Assembly (NCBI GenBank): GCA_030562215.1
Contig: JAUPFL010000002.1
Location: forward strand, 1 to 64,000
Direction: 5' to 3'
Length of the DNA: 64,000 nt
From: Peribacillus frigoritolerans
GTDB taxonomy: Bacteria; Bacillota; Bacilli; Bacillales; DSM-1321
This document shows positions 38,008 to 48,018 of this stretch, piece by piece (within the stretch, counting starts at the first letter, position 1; the number at the start of each line of letters is the position of its first letter). Under the pieces are notes generated by a model. The model was not told where the DNA came from and made no database searches. It was given only the letters and a program-made list of their open reading frames with translations. Both the position numbers and the translations under genes were made by a program.

Positions 38008-38013
38008 AGATCA

Positions 38014-38247
38014 ATGTGGGCGATCATTGGAACCGTGTTTACTGGAGCTATTATTTCATATTTTGAAATACCTCAACTTTTTAAAAATAAATGCTGGAGG
38101 GAAATCTCTGCCTTCATTCTATTGCTTTTAGTTGGTATGACGTTGAGTATTTTATTAATTAAAGATGTTACCATTCCTAATCCCTTAGACTGGATAACAA
38201 AAATTTATAATCCCTTCGTATCTTTCATGGAACGGATTCTGTCTTAG
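38014..38247 (+). CDS. Small two-helix membrane protein, putative germination receptor D subunit
   Basis: 77 residues, ATG 38014 with GAGGA ten bases upstream. Two hydrophobic helices: WAIIGTVFTGAIISYFEIP and EISAFILLLLVGMTLSILLI. Short two-helix D proteins are commonly encoded in Bacillus ger operons between or beside the A, B and C genes, and this one lies between a GerC remnant and a GerB-type gene. The assignment rests on size, topology and position. Confidence 0.6.
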   Translation: MWAIIGTVFTGAIISYFEIPQLFKNKCWREISAFILLLLVGMTLSILLIKDVTIPNPLDWITKIYNPFVSFMERILS

Positions 38248-38263
38248 GGGGTATTTACTGATC

Positions 38264-39379
38264 ATGCTCGAGAAAGGCAAAATTAGCTCAGGGGAATTTC
38301 TTATATTGGTCATCATATTTACGATAGGAGGTTCGATACTTAATGTACCTGCGCTGCTTGTCAATTTGGCAAAGCAGGATGCCTGGATTTCCTATATATT
38401 AACTACTCTCGTCAGTTTGTGTTTTGTTTTCTTATATAATAAATTAGCCTCGATTCATCCTTCTAAGACTTATGTCGAAGTTAATGAAAAAATATTGGGG
38501 AAATGGGTTGGGAAAGTTTCGGCACTGCTCTTTCTTTTTTATATTTTGTACCTTTTGTCTGCTTTATTGTATGAAATAGGGAGTTTTTCAACGACACAAA
38601 TTTTGGTTGGAACACCTATCGAAATGATTATGATTCTTTTTTTATTGACATGCATAATCGGTGTACGATTAGGATTGGAAGTCATCAGCCGGACTGCATT
38701 GATCTTTTTTCCTTGGATAGTATTTATGCTTTTCATGTTATTTTTACTTCTAATCCCTGAAATCAAATTAGTACATATACAACCTATTTTTGAAGAAGGC
38801 ATGAAACCGATTATTAAGGGCTCCTATCACACTTTAGCTCTCCCGTATGTACAGCTCGTTTTCTTTTTAATGATCATGCCCTATGTAAATGAAAAGGATG
38901 AAATGAAAAAGAACTTTTATCGAGGAACATTATTAGGAGGCTTCATTCTATTATTAGTGATTATTTTCTCTATCCTCGTATTGGGTATTGATATAACCGC
39001 GCTACAAAACCATCCTTCTTATAGATTAGGAAAGAGGATGAGTATTGGTGATTTTTTGGAGCGTATTGAAGTCACTGTAGCCTTCATTTGGATTCTTTCC
39101 GTGTATTTCAAGCTAACGATTTGTTATTATGGACTATCTCTGGGGTTAGCTCAAGTACTGGGATTGAAAAATCACAAAATTCTTCATTTCCCATTAGCCA
39201 TTTTAATTTTTGCCTTTTCCATCATTACACATCCAAATACAGTACATAGTCAAAACTTTACTGTAAAAGCATGGACGCCCTTTTCCTTAACCATTTGTTT
39301 TCTTCTCCCCGTGTTATTGTTAGTGATGGGAATATTGAAAAAAAAGCGTTCTATTTCAAAGGCGGCCAAAGGATGTTAA
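38264..39379 (+). CDS. Spore germination protein, GerAB/ArcD/ProY-type permease (B subunit)
   Basis: 371 residues, intact, ATG 38264. Ten hydrophobic helices. ISSGEFLILVIIFTIGGSIL and the SIHPSKTYVEVNEKILGKWV region are typical of the endospore germination permease family. In germination receptors the B subunit binds nutrients in the spore inner membrane together with A and C subunits. Here no A subunit and only a C remnant are adjacent, so it may be inactive, or work with subunits elsewhere. Confidence 0.85.
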   Translation: MLEKGKISSGEFLILVIIFTIGGSILNVPALLVNLAKQDAWISYILTTLVSLCFVFLYNKLASIHPSKTYVEVNEKILGKWVGKVSALLFLFYILYLLSALLYEIGSFSTTQILVGTPIEMIMILFLLTCIIGVRLGLEVISRTALIFFPWIVFMLFMLFLLLIPEIKLVHIQPIFEEGMKPIIKGSYHTLALPYVQLVFFLMIMPYVNEKDEMKKNFYRGTLLGGFILLLVIIFSILVLGIDITALQNHPSYRLGKRMSIGDFLERIEVTVAFIWILSVYFKLTICYYGLSLGLAQVLGLKNHKILHFPLAILIFAFSIITHPNTVHSQNFTVKAWTPFSLTICFLLPVLLLVMGILKKKRSISKAAKGC

Positions 39380-39434
39380 TGAATAATTCAATTACTGTCT
39401 TTGGTCAATCGGATAAAATGATTTCCTCCTATTG

Positions 39435-39465
39435 AAAAAGCCTTGGTATTTATAGGCTTTTTTTT
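39435..39465 (+). terminator. Terminator after the germination permease
   Basis: AAAAAGCCT and AGGCTTTTT pair around TGGTATTTAT and are followed by more T residues. Confidence 0.8.
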
Positions 39466-39623
39466 AGATTGAATCATGCCGGGACACAGCATTTTATTGT
39501 CCCCTGCGCCTATCTAATAGTTCTGCCGCTTCTAGCTTTTTCTCCGATATGGTCCCGCTGTTTTTTCCATGTTCTTGGAATCGAAAAAACAAAATTCGAC
39601 AAGGATTTCATGGCTGGTGTAAG

Positions 39624-41437
39624 ATGAATGAAAAAGCCAGAAATGGGGTGAATGCTTTGGTTGATTTATTACCGTCGCTGTTTGAAAAAGTGGGGATCAT
39701 CGTAATTGCAGCATTCCTGCTTTCTTATATGAAACCATTTCGGCAAATGATAGGCCATGAACATGAAATGTCGAAGAAAATCATGTTTATCGCACTTTTG
39801 GAACATTCGGCATCATAAGTAACTATACAGGAATCGAAATCGGGAACCATGCCATGCCGGAGGGTGATTGGCATGCTAAGATTGCTCCCGATAACGCGAT
39901 TGCCAACACAAGAATTATGGGCGTGGCTATCGGCGGGTTGCTGGGAGGACCTTTTGTTGGGTTGGGAGTAGGTTTGATTGCAGGGCTTCACCGTTATTTT
40001 CTCGGGGGCTTTACGGCGGGGGCTTGTGCGATCGCTGCGATTTTGGCTGGGGTTTTATCGGGTTTTTGGGGAAAAGGCGACGAAAGATTGGGACGATCAC
40101 CCCTTGGTTTGCCCTTCCCATATGCATGGCATTGGAAGCGATCCAAATGGGCATCATCCTGGTCACGGCAAAACCATTTGAAAGGGCGTGGGAACTCGTA
40201 CAAGTAATCGGGCTTCCCATGATCATCATCAACGGGTTCGGGACTTTATTATTCATGCTCATCATTCAGTCGATCACAAGGGAAGAAGCACGGACGCGGG
40301 CGGTGCAAACCAATCTTGCGTTCCTGATTGCGGATCAGACTTTGCCTTTTTTCCGGCAAGGTCTGAATCAAACTTCATGCAAGAGAATAGCCCAAATCAT
40401 CTTGGGGCTGACTGAAGCCGATGCGGTGGCCATTACCAATGAACATAGCGTGCTTGCACATGTTGGTGCTGCGTCTGATCACCATGTCCCTAAGGTGGGG
40501 ATAGCGACAGGCTTAACGAAAAAGCCCTTGAACAAGGGAAAATCATCGTGGCCAAAACAAAAAGGACATTTATTGTTTTCATGATCAATGTCCATTGCAA
40601 GCGGCCGTAGTCCTGCCGTTGCAGGTCCAACAGAAAACGGTCGGGACTTTGAAGATGTATTTCAAGCATCCGGATAAATTAAGCCAAGTGGAACAAGAGC
40701 TAGCTGAAGGATTGGCCAAACTATTTTCCACTCAATTGGAACTCGCGAAAGCGGAAATGCAAACGAAATTATTGAAAGATGCTGAAATTAAGGCATTGCA
40801 AGCACAGGTCCATCCTCATTTTTTATTCAATGCAATCAACACGATATCCATTCTATGCCGGACGGATGTCGAGAAGGCAAGAAGTTTATTGCAGAAGCTC
40901 AGTTCCTTCTTTCGCTCTAATTTACAAGGTGCCCGTCAAATACTGGTGCCGCTAGAAAAGGAATTAGAGCATGTTAACGCTTATTTATCACTGGAGCAGG
41001 CGCGTTTTCCAGATAAATATCATATCGACTATCGCATTGAGCCAAGGCTTAAGGAAGTTCTCATCCCTCCATTCACGCTGCAGCCACTTGTTGAGAATGC
41101 GGTACACCATGCATTTCCACATGTGAAAAACAAAGGTCAAATCATCATTCACGCATACTTTAAAGAAGATGCCATGCACATTGTTGTGGAGGATAACGGA
41201 AAAGGGATTTCAAGCGGGAGAATAGATGAATTGGGCAAACATGCTGTAGAATCGGCAGAGGGTACAGGAACGGCCCTTCATAATATAAGTGAACGGCTGG
41301 AAGGGATTTATAAAGGTCAGGCCAGCCTCTCGATCGAAAGTGAAGCGGGACACGGTACAAAAGTGAAAATATCAATACCACTCAACGAAAAAGGAGCAAA
41401 TGGCAACGATGATGAAAGCATTTATCGTAGAGGATGA
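39624..41437 (+). CDS. lytS: LytS-type sensor histidine kinase (several frameshifts)
   Basis: About 600 residues. The start is ATG 39624 or, with a better ribosome site (GGGGTG), TTG 39657. The N-terminal 5TM-LYT sensor has EKVGIIVIAAFLLSYMKPFR and GIISNYTGIEIGNHAMPEGD, then VAIGGLLGGPFVGLGVGLIA. A GAF-like domain follows, then the His_kinase core QVHPHFLFNAINTI (phospho-acceptor H) and a HATPase with LVENAVHHAF and DNGKGI. At least four frameshifts (near 39800, 40075, 40520, 40590) break it, mostly G or A runs. LytS/LytT pairs of this type sense pyruvate or cell-envelope state. The CstA-type transporter downstream favours pyruvate. Confidence 0.85.
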
Positions 41438-42154
41438 ACCACTGGCAAGAGATGAATTGAAATATCTATTGAAGAGAAGCAGGCAAGTTGAAATCGTGGG
41501 TGAGGCCGAGGGGATAGAAGATGCCATGAGGGATATCTCCGCCTTAAACCAGAACTTGTCTTTTTGGACATTGAGCTTGCAGATGGCAATGGTTTGCATC
41601 TGGCTAAGCAATTGGCGGAACTTGACCCCGCACCTTCGCTCATTTTTGCGACCGCTTATGATGAGTTTGCCCTCCAAGCCTTCGAGTTATATGCCTTTGA
41701 TTATTTATTAAAGCCATTTAATGAAAAAAGGATACGTCAAACTTTGGATAAGTTCATGAAGCAGCGGCAAATCGGGAAAGGCGAATCCGGGACAGCAGCT
41801 CCCGCCAGCAGAACGGCGGTGGAACAGACAGGTAAATTGGCTGTAGAGGTAGATGATCGGATCGTTTTGATCGATCGGGATCATATTTTGTTCATAGGAC
41901 TCATGGAAGGAAAGACGATCATTAAAACGGGGGAAAATGAATATAAAATCGGCGACCCTCTCATCGTGCTTGAAAGGAAGCTCGATAAGCGCTCATTTTT
42001 ACGGGTCCATCGCAGTTTTATCGTGAATGTCATCCATATATCCGAAATACAGCCTTGGTTCAACTCGACTTATAATCTCATTATGAGTGACGGATCAAAC
42101 ATCCCGGTTAGCCGGACGTATGTGAAGGAGCTAAAGCAGCTTATCGGATTTTAA
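41400..42154 (+). CDS. lytT: LytT-type LytTR response regulator (frameshifted)
   Basis: About 250 residues. Receiver domain MKAFIVEDEPLARDELKYLL, phospho-aspartate in VFLDIELADGNGL after the shift near 41558, and FATAYDEFALQAFELYAFDY. The C-terminal LytTR DNA-binding domain has DRDHILFIG, RSFLRVHRSFIVNV and VSRTYVKELKQLI. The start may be ATG 41400 (AAGGAG very close), 41409 or 41412; it overlaps the lytS end by up to 38 bp. It probably binds the repeats at 42169-42224 and activates the transporter gene. Confidence 0.85.
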
Positions 42155-42168
42155 AAATTTTCATAATT

Positions 42169-42224
42169 CTGCATTTTAGCTTCTTCATAATGCAGTCCAT
42201 CCCTCGATATCTGCATTATAGCTT
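42169..42224 (+). promoter_or_regulatory. Putative LytT operator: repeated CTGCATTWTAGCTT
   Basis: CTGCATTTTAGCTT at 42169-42182 and CTGCATTATAGCTT at 42211-42224 are direct repeats 42 bp apart (four helical turns). A related inverted CATAATGCAG lies between them at 42186-42195. Paired direct repeats upstream of the target promoter are usual for LytTR regulators. They lie 70-125 bp before the transporter start. Confidence 0.55.
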
Positions 42225-42292
42225 GAAAACCCTTGAATTCGCTTACATTGTGATATCATTTTTTACGATGTAAGTAATAGAGGGGTTCAAAT

Positions 42293-44083
42293 ATGAATGC
42301 GGTTACAATTGTCATAGGCTCCATTTGTATATTAATGATTGCCTACCGTTTATACGGGACATTCATAGCACTCAAAGTATTAAAACTTGATGATTCCAAG
42401 CCGACTCCGGCCCATAAATTAGAAGATGGAAAAGATTATGTTCCAACAAATAAATGGGTGGCATTCGGCCACCATTTTGCAGCCATTGCAGCGGCTGGTC
42501 CTTTGGTGGGGCCGATCCTTGCTGCACAATTCGGGTATTTGCCAAGTTTATTATGGCTTCTGATCGGGGCTGTAATCGGGGAGCCGTCCATGATGCCGTC
42601 GTGCTTTTTGCCTCGATGCGCAAAGACGGGAAATCCCTTTCGGAAGTTGCGAAAGAAGAACTTGGACCTGTAGCAGGATTCTGTACAGGACTAGCGATGC
42701 TTTTTATCATCACGATCACGATGGCAGGACTTTCAATGGTCGTTCTGCATGCTTTGGAAAATAATCCATGGGGGACTTTTGCTGTCGGGATCACCATTCC
42801 GATCGCCATGGGTGTAGGGCTTTACCATAAAAACCGGCAACCTGAAAGGGGCGACCATCGTCGGGTTCGGGCTCATCATGGCCGCAATTTTACTTGGTCC
42901 GAACATTCAAGGAACGGCACTTGGCGACTTATTGACACTTGAAGCGAGCACACTTGCCATCATTTTGCCGATCTATGCTTTCTTCGCTGCCGCATTGCCT
43001 GTTTGGCTGCTGCTGGCACCTCGTGATTACTTGAGTACATTTATGAAAATCGGTGTATTTGCCGCATTGATTATCGGCGTTTTCGTAGTGAATCCAGAAA
43101 TCCAGTTTCCTGCGTTTACCGAATTCATTAATGGCGGTGGCCCGATTGTAGCCGGTCCTGTTTGGCCATTCATTTCAATAACCATCGCCTGTGGGGCGAT
43201 TTCAGGATTCCATGCATTTGTCGGATCTGGGACAACTCCAAAAATGTTAAACCGTTGGAGTGATATCAAATCCGTTGGTTTCGGAGCGATGCTTGTGGAA
43301 TGTGTCGTTGCCATCATGGCATTGATTGCTGCGGTTTCGCTGCAGCCAGGAGATTATTTTGCGATTAACTCCACACCTGAAGTATTTCAAACATTGGGTA
43401 TGGAAACCGTACACCTTGACGAACTCAGTGAAGAAATCGGCATTAATCTGGAAGGACGGACAGGCGGGGCAGTTACACTTGCTGTCGGCATGACCTATAT
43501 TTTCACCGAAATACCCTTCTTTGACAAACTGGCTTCATTTTTCTTCCAATTCGTCATCATGTTCGAGGCGGTGTTCATATTAACCGCAATCGATTCAGGG
43601 ACACGTGTTGCCCGTTACTTAATCCAGGACTTCTTCGGGGAGTTCTATAAACCATTAAAACGAGTCGATTGGCTGCCGGGGAACATCTTCGCCAGCGCGT
43701 TAGCCTGCTTTATCTGGGGATATCTACTTTACTCTGGGGACATCGGTTCGATCTGGGCACTCTTTGGCGTATCCAACCAGCTCATGGCTTCGATTGGACT
43801 CATCATCGGTGCGACCGTCGTCTTGAAAATCGCCGACAAGCGCTGGTATATGTGGACATGCCTCGTGCCCCTTGCCTACTTATATGTAACAGTTAATGTA
43901 GCAGGGTACTGGATGGTGAAAAACGTATACCTGAACCCGGCCTCTGCAGGATTCAGCATCTTGAACGGAATATTATCGATCACCATGTTAATCCTAGGCT
44001 TGATCATTCTGGTTGCCGCCTTGAAAAAATGGCGGGAGCTTTGGAAAATCCCTCAAGCAGAACTATTGAAAAGATCAGCATAA
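42293..44083 (+). CDS. CstA-family carbon starvation/pyruvate transporter, BtsT-like (frameshifted)
   Basis: About 597 residues, ATG 42293 after GAGGGG. Many transmembrane segments. Family marks are [78 protein letters not shown] and [11 protein letters not shown]. coli BtsT and CstA of this family import pyruvate or peptides. BtsT is controlled by a LytS/LytT-type system (BtsS/BtsR), so the adjacent lytST pair fits well. Frameshifts near 42581 (G run) and 42838. A terminator follows. Confidence 0.9.
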
Positions 44084-44089
44084 ACATAA

Positions 44090-44119
44090 AAAATCCGGGC
44101 GGAAGCTGCCCGGATTTTT
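44090..44119 (+). terminator. Terminator after the CstA-type gene
   Basis: AAAATCCGGGC and GCCCGGATTTTT form an 11-bp stem around GGAAGCT. Confidence 0.85.
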
Positions 44120-44225
44120 GTTCGTTGCAATGCCCCCAATTAAAATTAAGACACCAAAACCTGAAAAAGGAAAGTATCAATAACCCCAACTTTGTTAATG
44201 ATAGCAAATGAGGAGGTGTGATAAA

Positions 44226-44381
44226 ATGGCAAAAGATGTTCTATGTGAAGTGAATAATTGTAAATATTGGGATTCTGGAAACAAATGCAGTGCAGATGCT
44301 ATTTATGTTGTCAGCCATAAAGGGAAACAAGCATCAAATAGCAAAGAAACGGATTGCAAAACATTTGATCCAGAAATTTAA
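44226..44381 (+). CDS. DUF1540 domain small protein
   Basis: 51 residues from ATG 44226 behind GAGGAGGTG. Four cysteines in the pattern CEVNNCKYWDSGNKC...DC, with KTFDP near the end, match the DUF1540 family of small metal-binding, often spore-associated Bacillus proteins. Too short for common gene finders but has an excellent ribosome site and its own terminator. Confidence 0.8.
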   Translation: MAKDVLCEVNNCKYWDSGNKCSADAIYVVSHKGKQASNSKETDCKTFDPEI

Positions 44382-44389
44382 AACATCGG

Positions 44390-44418
44390 GGGTAACCATC
44401 AACTGGTTACCCTTCTTT
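44390..44418 (+). terminator. Terminator after the DUF1540 gene
   Basis: GGGTAACCA and TGGTTACCC pair around TCAAC, then TTCTTT. Confidence 0.8.
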
Positions 44419-44504
44419 CATTTTATTATTGATAATAAAAATCATTTTCATTCAAGAATATAGAAATTCATTTTAATTTTCTTCATGAAAAGGATATTTG
44501 GGCG

Positions 44505-45955
44505 ATAAAATCGTGAGTTTGAGCGAGTTTGATCGATATCCTCGAGAGTTTTAACACTTTACACGTGAATTAAGCAGTTTTACTCGTGAGTTTCAGCAAT
44601 TTACTCGTGAGTTTGGGCAGTTTACTCGTGAATTCGCACATTACTCGAGAGATTGAGCGATAAACTCAAGTCTGGGCAATATAAACGTGAGTTAGATCGA
44701 TATCCTCGAGAGTTTCAACACTTTACTCGTGAATTAAGCAGTTTTACTCGTGAGTTTCAGCAATTTACTCGTGAGTTTGGGCAGTTTACTCGTGAATTCG
44801 CACATTACTTGAGAGATTGAGCGATAAACTCAAGTCTGGGCAATATAAACGTGAGTTTGATCGATATCCTCGAGAGTTTCAACACTTTACTCGTGAATTA
44901 AGCAGTTTACTCGTGAGTTTGGGCAGTTTACTCGTGAAATTGGGCAGTTTACTCGTGAATTCGCAAATTACTCGAGAGATTGAGCGATAAACTCAAGTCT
45001 GGGCAATATAAACGTGAGTTTGATCGATATCCTCGAGAGTTTCAACACTTTACTCGTGAATTAAGCAGTTTTACTCGTGAGTTTCAGCAATTTACTCGTA
45101 AGTTTGGGCAGTTTACTCGTGAATTTGCAAATTACTCGAGAGATTGAGCGATAAACTCAAGTCTGGGCAATATAAACGTGAGTTTGATCGATATCCTCGA
45201 GAGTTTCAACACTTTACTCGTGAGTTTGGGCAGTTTACTCGTGAAATTGAGCAGTTTACTCGTGAGTTTGGGCGATAAACTCAAGTCTGGGCAATATAAA
45301 CGTGAGTTTGATCGATATCCTCGAGAGTTTCAACACTTTACTCGTGAACTAAGCAGTTTTACTCGTGAGTTTGGGCAGTTTACTCGTGAAATTGAGCAGT
45401 TTACTCGTAAATTCGCACATTACTCGTGAGTTTGAGCGATAAACTCAAGTCTGGGCAATATAAACGTGAATTTGATCGATATCCTCGAGAGTTTCAACAC
45501 TTTACTCGTGAATTAAGCAGTTTTACTCGTGAGTTTGGGCAATTTACTCGTGAATTCGCACATTACTCGAGAGATTGAGCGATAAACTCAAATTTGGACA
45601 ATATAAACGTGAGTTAGATCGATATCCTCGAGAGTTTCAGCACTTTTTACTCGTGAAATTGAGCAGTTTACTCGTAAATTCGCACATTACTCGTGAGTTT
45701 GAGCGATAAACTCAAGTCTGGGCAATATAAACGTGAATTTGATCGATATCCTCGAGAGTTTCAACACTTTACTCGTGAATTAAGCAGTTTTACTCGTGAG
45801 TTTGGGCAATTTACTCGTGAATTCGCACATTACTCGAGAGATTGAGCGATAAACTCAAATTTGGACAATATAAACGTTAGTTAGATCGATATCCTCGAGA
45901 GTTTCAGCACTTTTTACTCGTGAAATTGAGCAGTTTACTCGTGAGTTAGATCGAT
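44505..45955. repeat. 1.45-kb minisatellite: 21-bp units in a 164-bp higher-order repeat
   Basis: Units of 21 bp (sometimes 19) such as GTGAGTTTGGGCAGTTTACT+C follow each other with almost no other sequence, roughly 69 units. A set of eight distinct units makes a 164-bp higher-order repeat. The marker GATCGATATC starts at 44531, 44695, 44859, 45022, 45186, 45310, 45474, 45617, 45741 and 45884, giving intervals of 164, 164, 163, 164, 124, 164, 143, 124 and 143. The shortened intervals equal loss of one or two units. The 19-bp units and stops prevent long translation; I consider it non-coding. Not a CRISPR, since there are no unique spacers. Confidence 0.95.
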
Positions 45956-46098
45956 TACTTTTGAAAGGGTCAGCCCATCACCGATTGGGATTAGCATGGA
46001 TTCCAATTGAGGGTGTTTGGCCACCGTTTCATTGAATGCCTTCATAAATGCAGTGTGACGTTTAGGTTCAGCATCCGGATCTGCGACAAACGGGGGTG
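45935..46098 (-). pseudogene. C-terminal fragment of an O-methyltransferase
   Basis: Leftward frame PFVADPDAEPKRHTAFMKAF, then NETVAKHPQLESMLIPIGDG and LTLSKVIDLTHE, stop inside the repeat array. The AFN..V..HP.LES.L.PIGDGLT pattern is the end of SAM-dependent catechol-type O-methyltransferases (family 3). The whole catalytic core is absent and the terminal residues are supplied by the minisatellite. It adjoins the MarR gene stop. Confidence 0.65.
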
Positions 46099-46109
46099 AT
46101 CTGTTTTTA

Positions 46110-46553
46110 TTATTTTTGAACTTTACTAAGTAAATCTAAAAGCTGCTGTTTTTCCGTCTCATTCAAGTTGGCAAACTGTGATGCCTGAAAATGCTCTTGT
46201 TTTGGAACGACTTCATGAAAAAACTCTTTACCTTCCTCAGTCAATGAAAGGTATTTTGTCTTCCATTCCTGCTCCCGTTTAATCAATCCCAACTCTTCCA
46301 TTTTCCTTAATAGTTGAGTGATATTGCCTTTTGTCACAAAAAGCTTGTTTGCCAGTTCTTGCTGAGACAATCGTTCATGGGAACCCACTTGAACCAAGAT
46401 ATCGAATTGGGCTGCCGATAGATTCCATTTTTTTAAATGTTGATTGGATTCCCGGATACTCTGGTTATATATTCGTGTTATTCGGAACCATAACATTAAA
46501 CCTAGTCTTTCCTCATTATTAGATGCGGAGGGATTCGTTGTGTTTTCTTTCAT
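46110..46553 (-). CDS. MarR-family transcriptional regulator
   Basis: About 147 residues. ATG 46553 is preceded by GAGGTGA (46565-46559); an in-frame ATG at 46583 is less likely. Winged helix: LSAAQFDILVQVGSHERLSQ, QELANKLFVTKGNITQLLRK, MEELGLIKREQEWKTKYLSL. It likely binds its own promoter at GTTTATGAATAAAC (46587-46600), a sequence also found in the isochorismatase promoter. MarR proteins next to flavin reductases, O-methyltransferases and isochorismatase-type hydrolases often respond to phenolic or electrophilic compounds. Confidence 0.85.
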   Translation of the reverse strand: MKENTTNPSASNNEERLGLMLWFRITRIYNQSIRESNQHLKKWNLSAAQFDILVQVGSHERLSQQELANKLFVTKGNITQLLRKMEELGLIKREQEWKTKYLSLTEEGKEFFHEVVPKQEHFQASQFANLNETEKQQLLDLLSKVQK

Positions 46554-46586
46554 GAATGTCACCTCATACTTTCTTTGTTCCAATCA

Positions 46587-46600
46587 GTTTATGAATAAAC
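46587..46600 (-). promoter_or_regulatory. Putative MarR operator at its own promoter
   Basis: GTTTAT-GA-ATAAAC is a perfect 14-bp inverted repeat 34 bp upstream of the MarR start. The same half-sites, GTTTAT-AG-ATAAAC, form the core of the larger palindrome at 48617-48644. Confidence 0.55.
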
Positions 46601-46640
46601 CAATTGCGTGTCAAATGCAAAAACTTCCAGCTTCATACGA

Positions 46641-46673
46641 AGAAACCAGTATTATCATTTGATACTGGTTTCT
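46641..46673 (-). terminator. Terminator after the LtrA-family gene
   Basis: AGAAACCAGTAT and ATACTGGTTTCT pair over 12 bp around TATCATTTG. It lies just past the leftward LtrA stop. Confidence 0.65.
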
Positions 46674-46685
46674 TTGATTCCTTTA

Positions 46686-47777
46686 TCATGTAGTCGTTAG
46701 TTTGGCATAAATGATAAAGAATAATGTTAATTCGGCTATTATCACAATATTTGGTACCCCGACAAACAAATTAAAAATAAAAAAGACTGCTAAAATCCCT
46801 AAAAATAACCCTAAATGATATATTTGCAACTGCATGTGCTTATGTCTATATTGGTGGAAAACAAACGTGGTTGACATGAAATAGAGCAATACGGAACCGA
46901 AAACAAAATATAGGATAAATGAATAATGGACTTCATGTAAAAACAATAATCTGATGGCTGCTGCAATCATGCTTATAGACATTAAAATAAACAGATGACC
47001 GTAAATGATGATTTGGCCGGAAGATTGTACAGACTTGTCGACTTTCTTCTCCATGTTATCGAAATATTGCCACCACATGGCTATTATCAGGGCAAATGAA
47101 ATGATGGAAAAGGCAATCGAATCCCAATTTCCTTGTTTAGGTTGAATGACCGCAAGCGTACTGACAAGAGCTTCCCCAAAGAGAATGATGGTAAATAGAC
47201 CAAAGCGCTCCAACAAGTGGGCCGTATTTGTAGGAACCTTTTCTAAGCACTTTCTTCCAAGGATCGGGACAATGATATCGACCAGGATGCCTAAATACAA
47301 CACAGCATAACGAAGCCAAGAATCAAAAAGGACAGAGAATAATGAAATGACGATTCCAATCCAAAAATACCTTCCCAAAAAGAGTGCTGCCTTTTTTCGA
47401 ACCCCTTCTTCTATCCGCTGTACAACAAGATATTGGATGGCAGTAACGGCTCTCAATCCAATATAACCAATTAAAAAAGAAAGATAATAAGGATCAAAAT
47501 CAACGGATAAGCTTGAGGTCATGATTAGGACAAAAAACATTTGTAATATCAAAAATAGTCGTTGATGAAATACATCCTTTCCAAACCGGTTAATAAATAT
47601 GGTTTGCCCCACCCATGCCCACCAGATAGGAATAAAAATCAACACGAACTTTAATAAATACTCTGGATGGATATATCCATCTTCAACATGCAGTAAAACA
47701 TGAGTGGCGCCCGCAACGGCCGCCACAAATAACAAATCATAAAAGAGCTCTAACCATGTAACTTTCTTTTCATCCAT
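46686..47777 (-). CDS. Low-temperature-requirement A (LtrA) family membrane protein
   Basis: About 363 residues; I place the start at ATG 47777 (GGGGGAAG upstream) rather than 47831. It opens MDEKKVTWLELFYDLLFVAA, then VAGATHVLL, the LtrA hallmark W.ELFYDL.FV. About ten hydrophobic helices; WWQYFD in the middle and GHLFILMSISMIAAAIRLL are family typical. LtrA was named from a Listeria cold-sensitive mutant; the biochemical role is unknown. It lies upstream of marR in the same direction but a terminator-like hairpin separates them. Confidence 0.85.
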   Translation of the reverse strand: MDEKKVTWLELFYDLLFVAAVAGATHVLLHVEDGYIHPEYLLKFVLIFIPIWWAWVGQTIFINRFGKDVFHQRLFLILQMFFVLIMTSSLSVDFDPYYLSFLIGYIGLRAVTAIQYLVVQRIEEGVRKKAALFLGRYFWIGIVISLFSVLFDSWLRYAVLYLGILVDIIVPILGRKCLEKVPTNTAHLLERFGLFTIILFGEALVSTLAVIQPKQGNWDSIAFSIISFALIIAMWWQYFDNMEKKVDKSVQSSGQIIIYGHLFILMSISMIAAAIRLLFLHEVHYSFILYFVFGSVLLYFMSTTFVFHQYRHKHMQLQIYHLGLFLGILAVFFIFNLFVGVPNIVIIAELTLFFIIYAKLTTT

Positions 47778-48018
47778 TTCTGCACTTCCCCCAATCGCCT
47801 TATAGTTTATAGTATGTTGGAAATATTCCAAAAATGGAAGGGCGATCCAATATAACTTTAGAGCATGTTATTTATCCATTATATGAAGTTCTTTTAACCC
47901 AATATTAAGTTAAGCCAAATTTAGTAAATACAAGCGTGTAATTAGGAATAACGTCACTATTTTATTTTTGGCACATTATGGTAATATAGGAGATGATTTC
48001 AAACAGGGAGGGAAGTAG

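Noticed and set aside
45178..45429. 83-residue ORF inside the minisatellite
   Set aside because: Open only because 21 is divisible by three over a short stretch; interrupted by 19-bp units in neighbouring copies, and no ribosome site.
44505..45955. CRISPR array
   Set aside because: Units of 19-21 bp abut one another with no unique spacers, and no cas genes are near. It is a tandem minisatellite with a 164-bp super-repeat.
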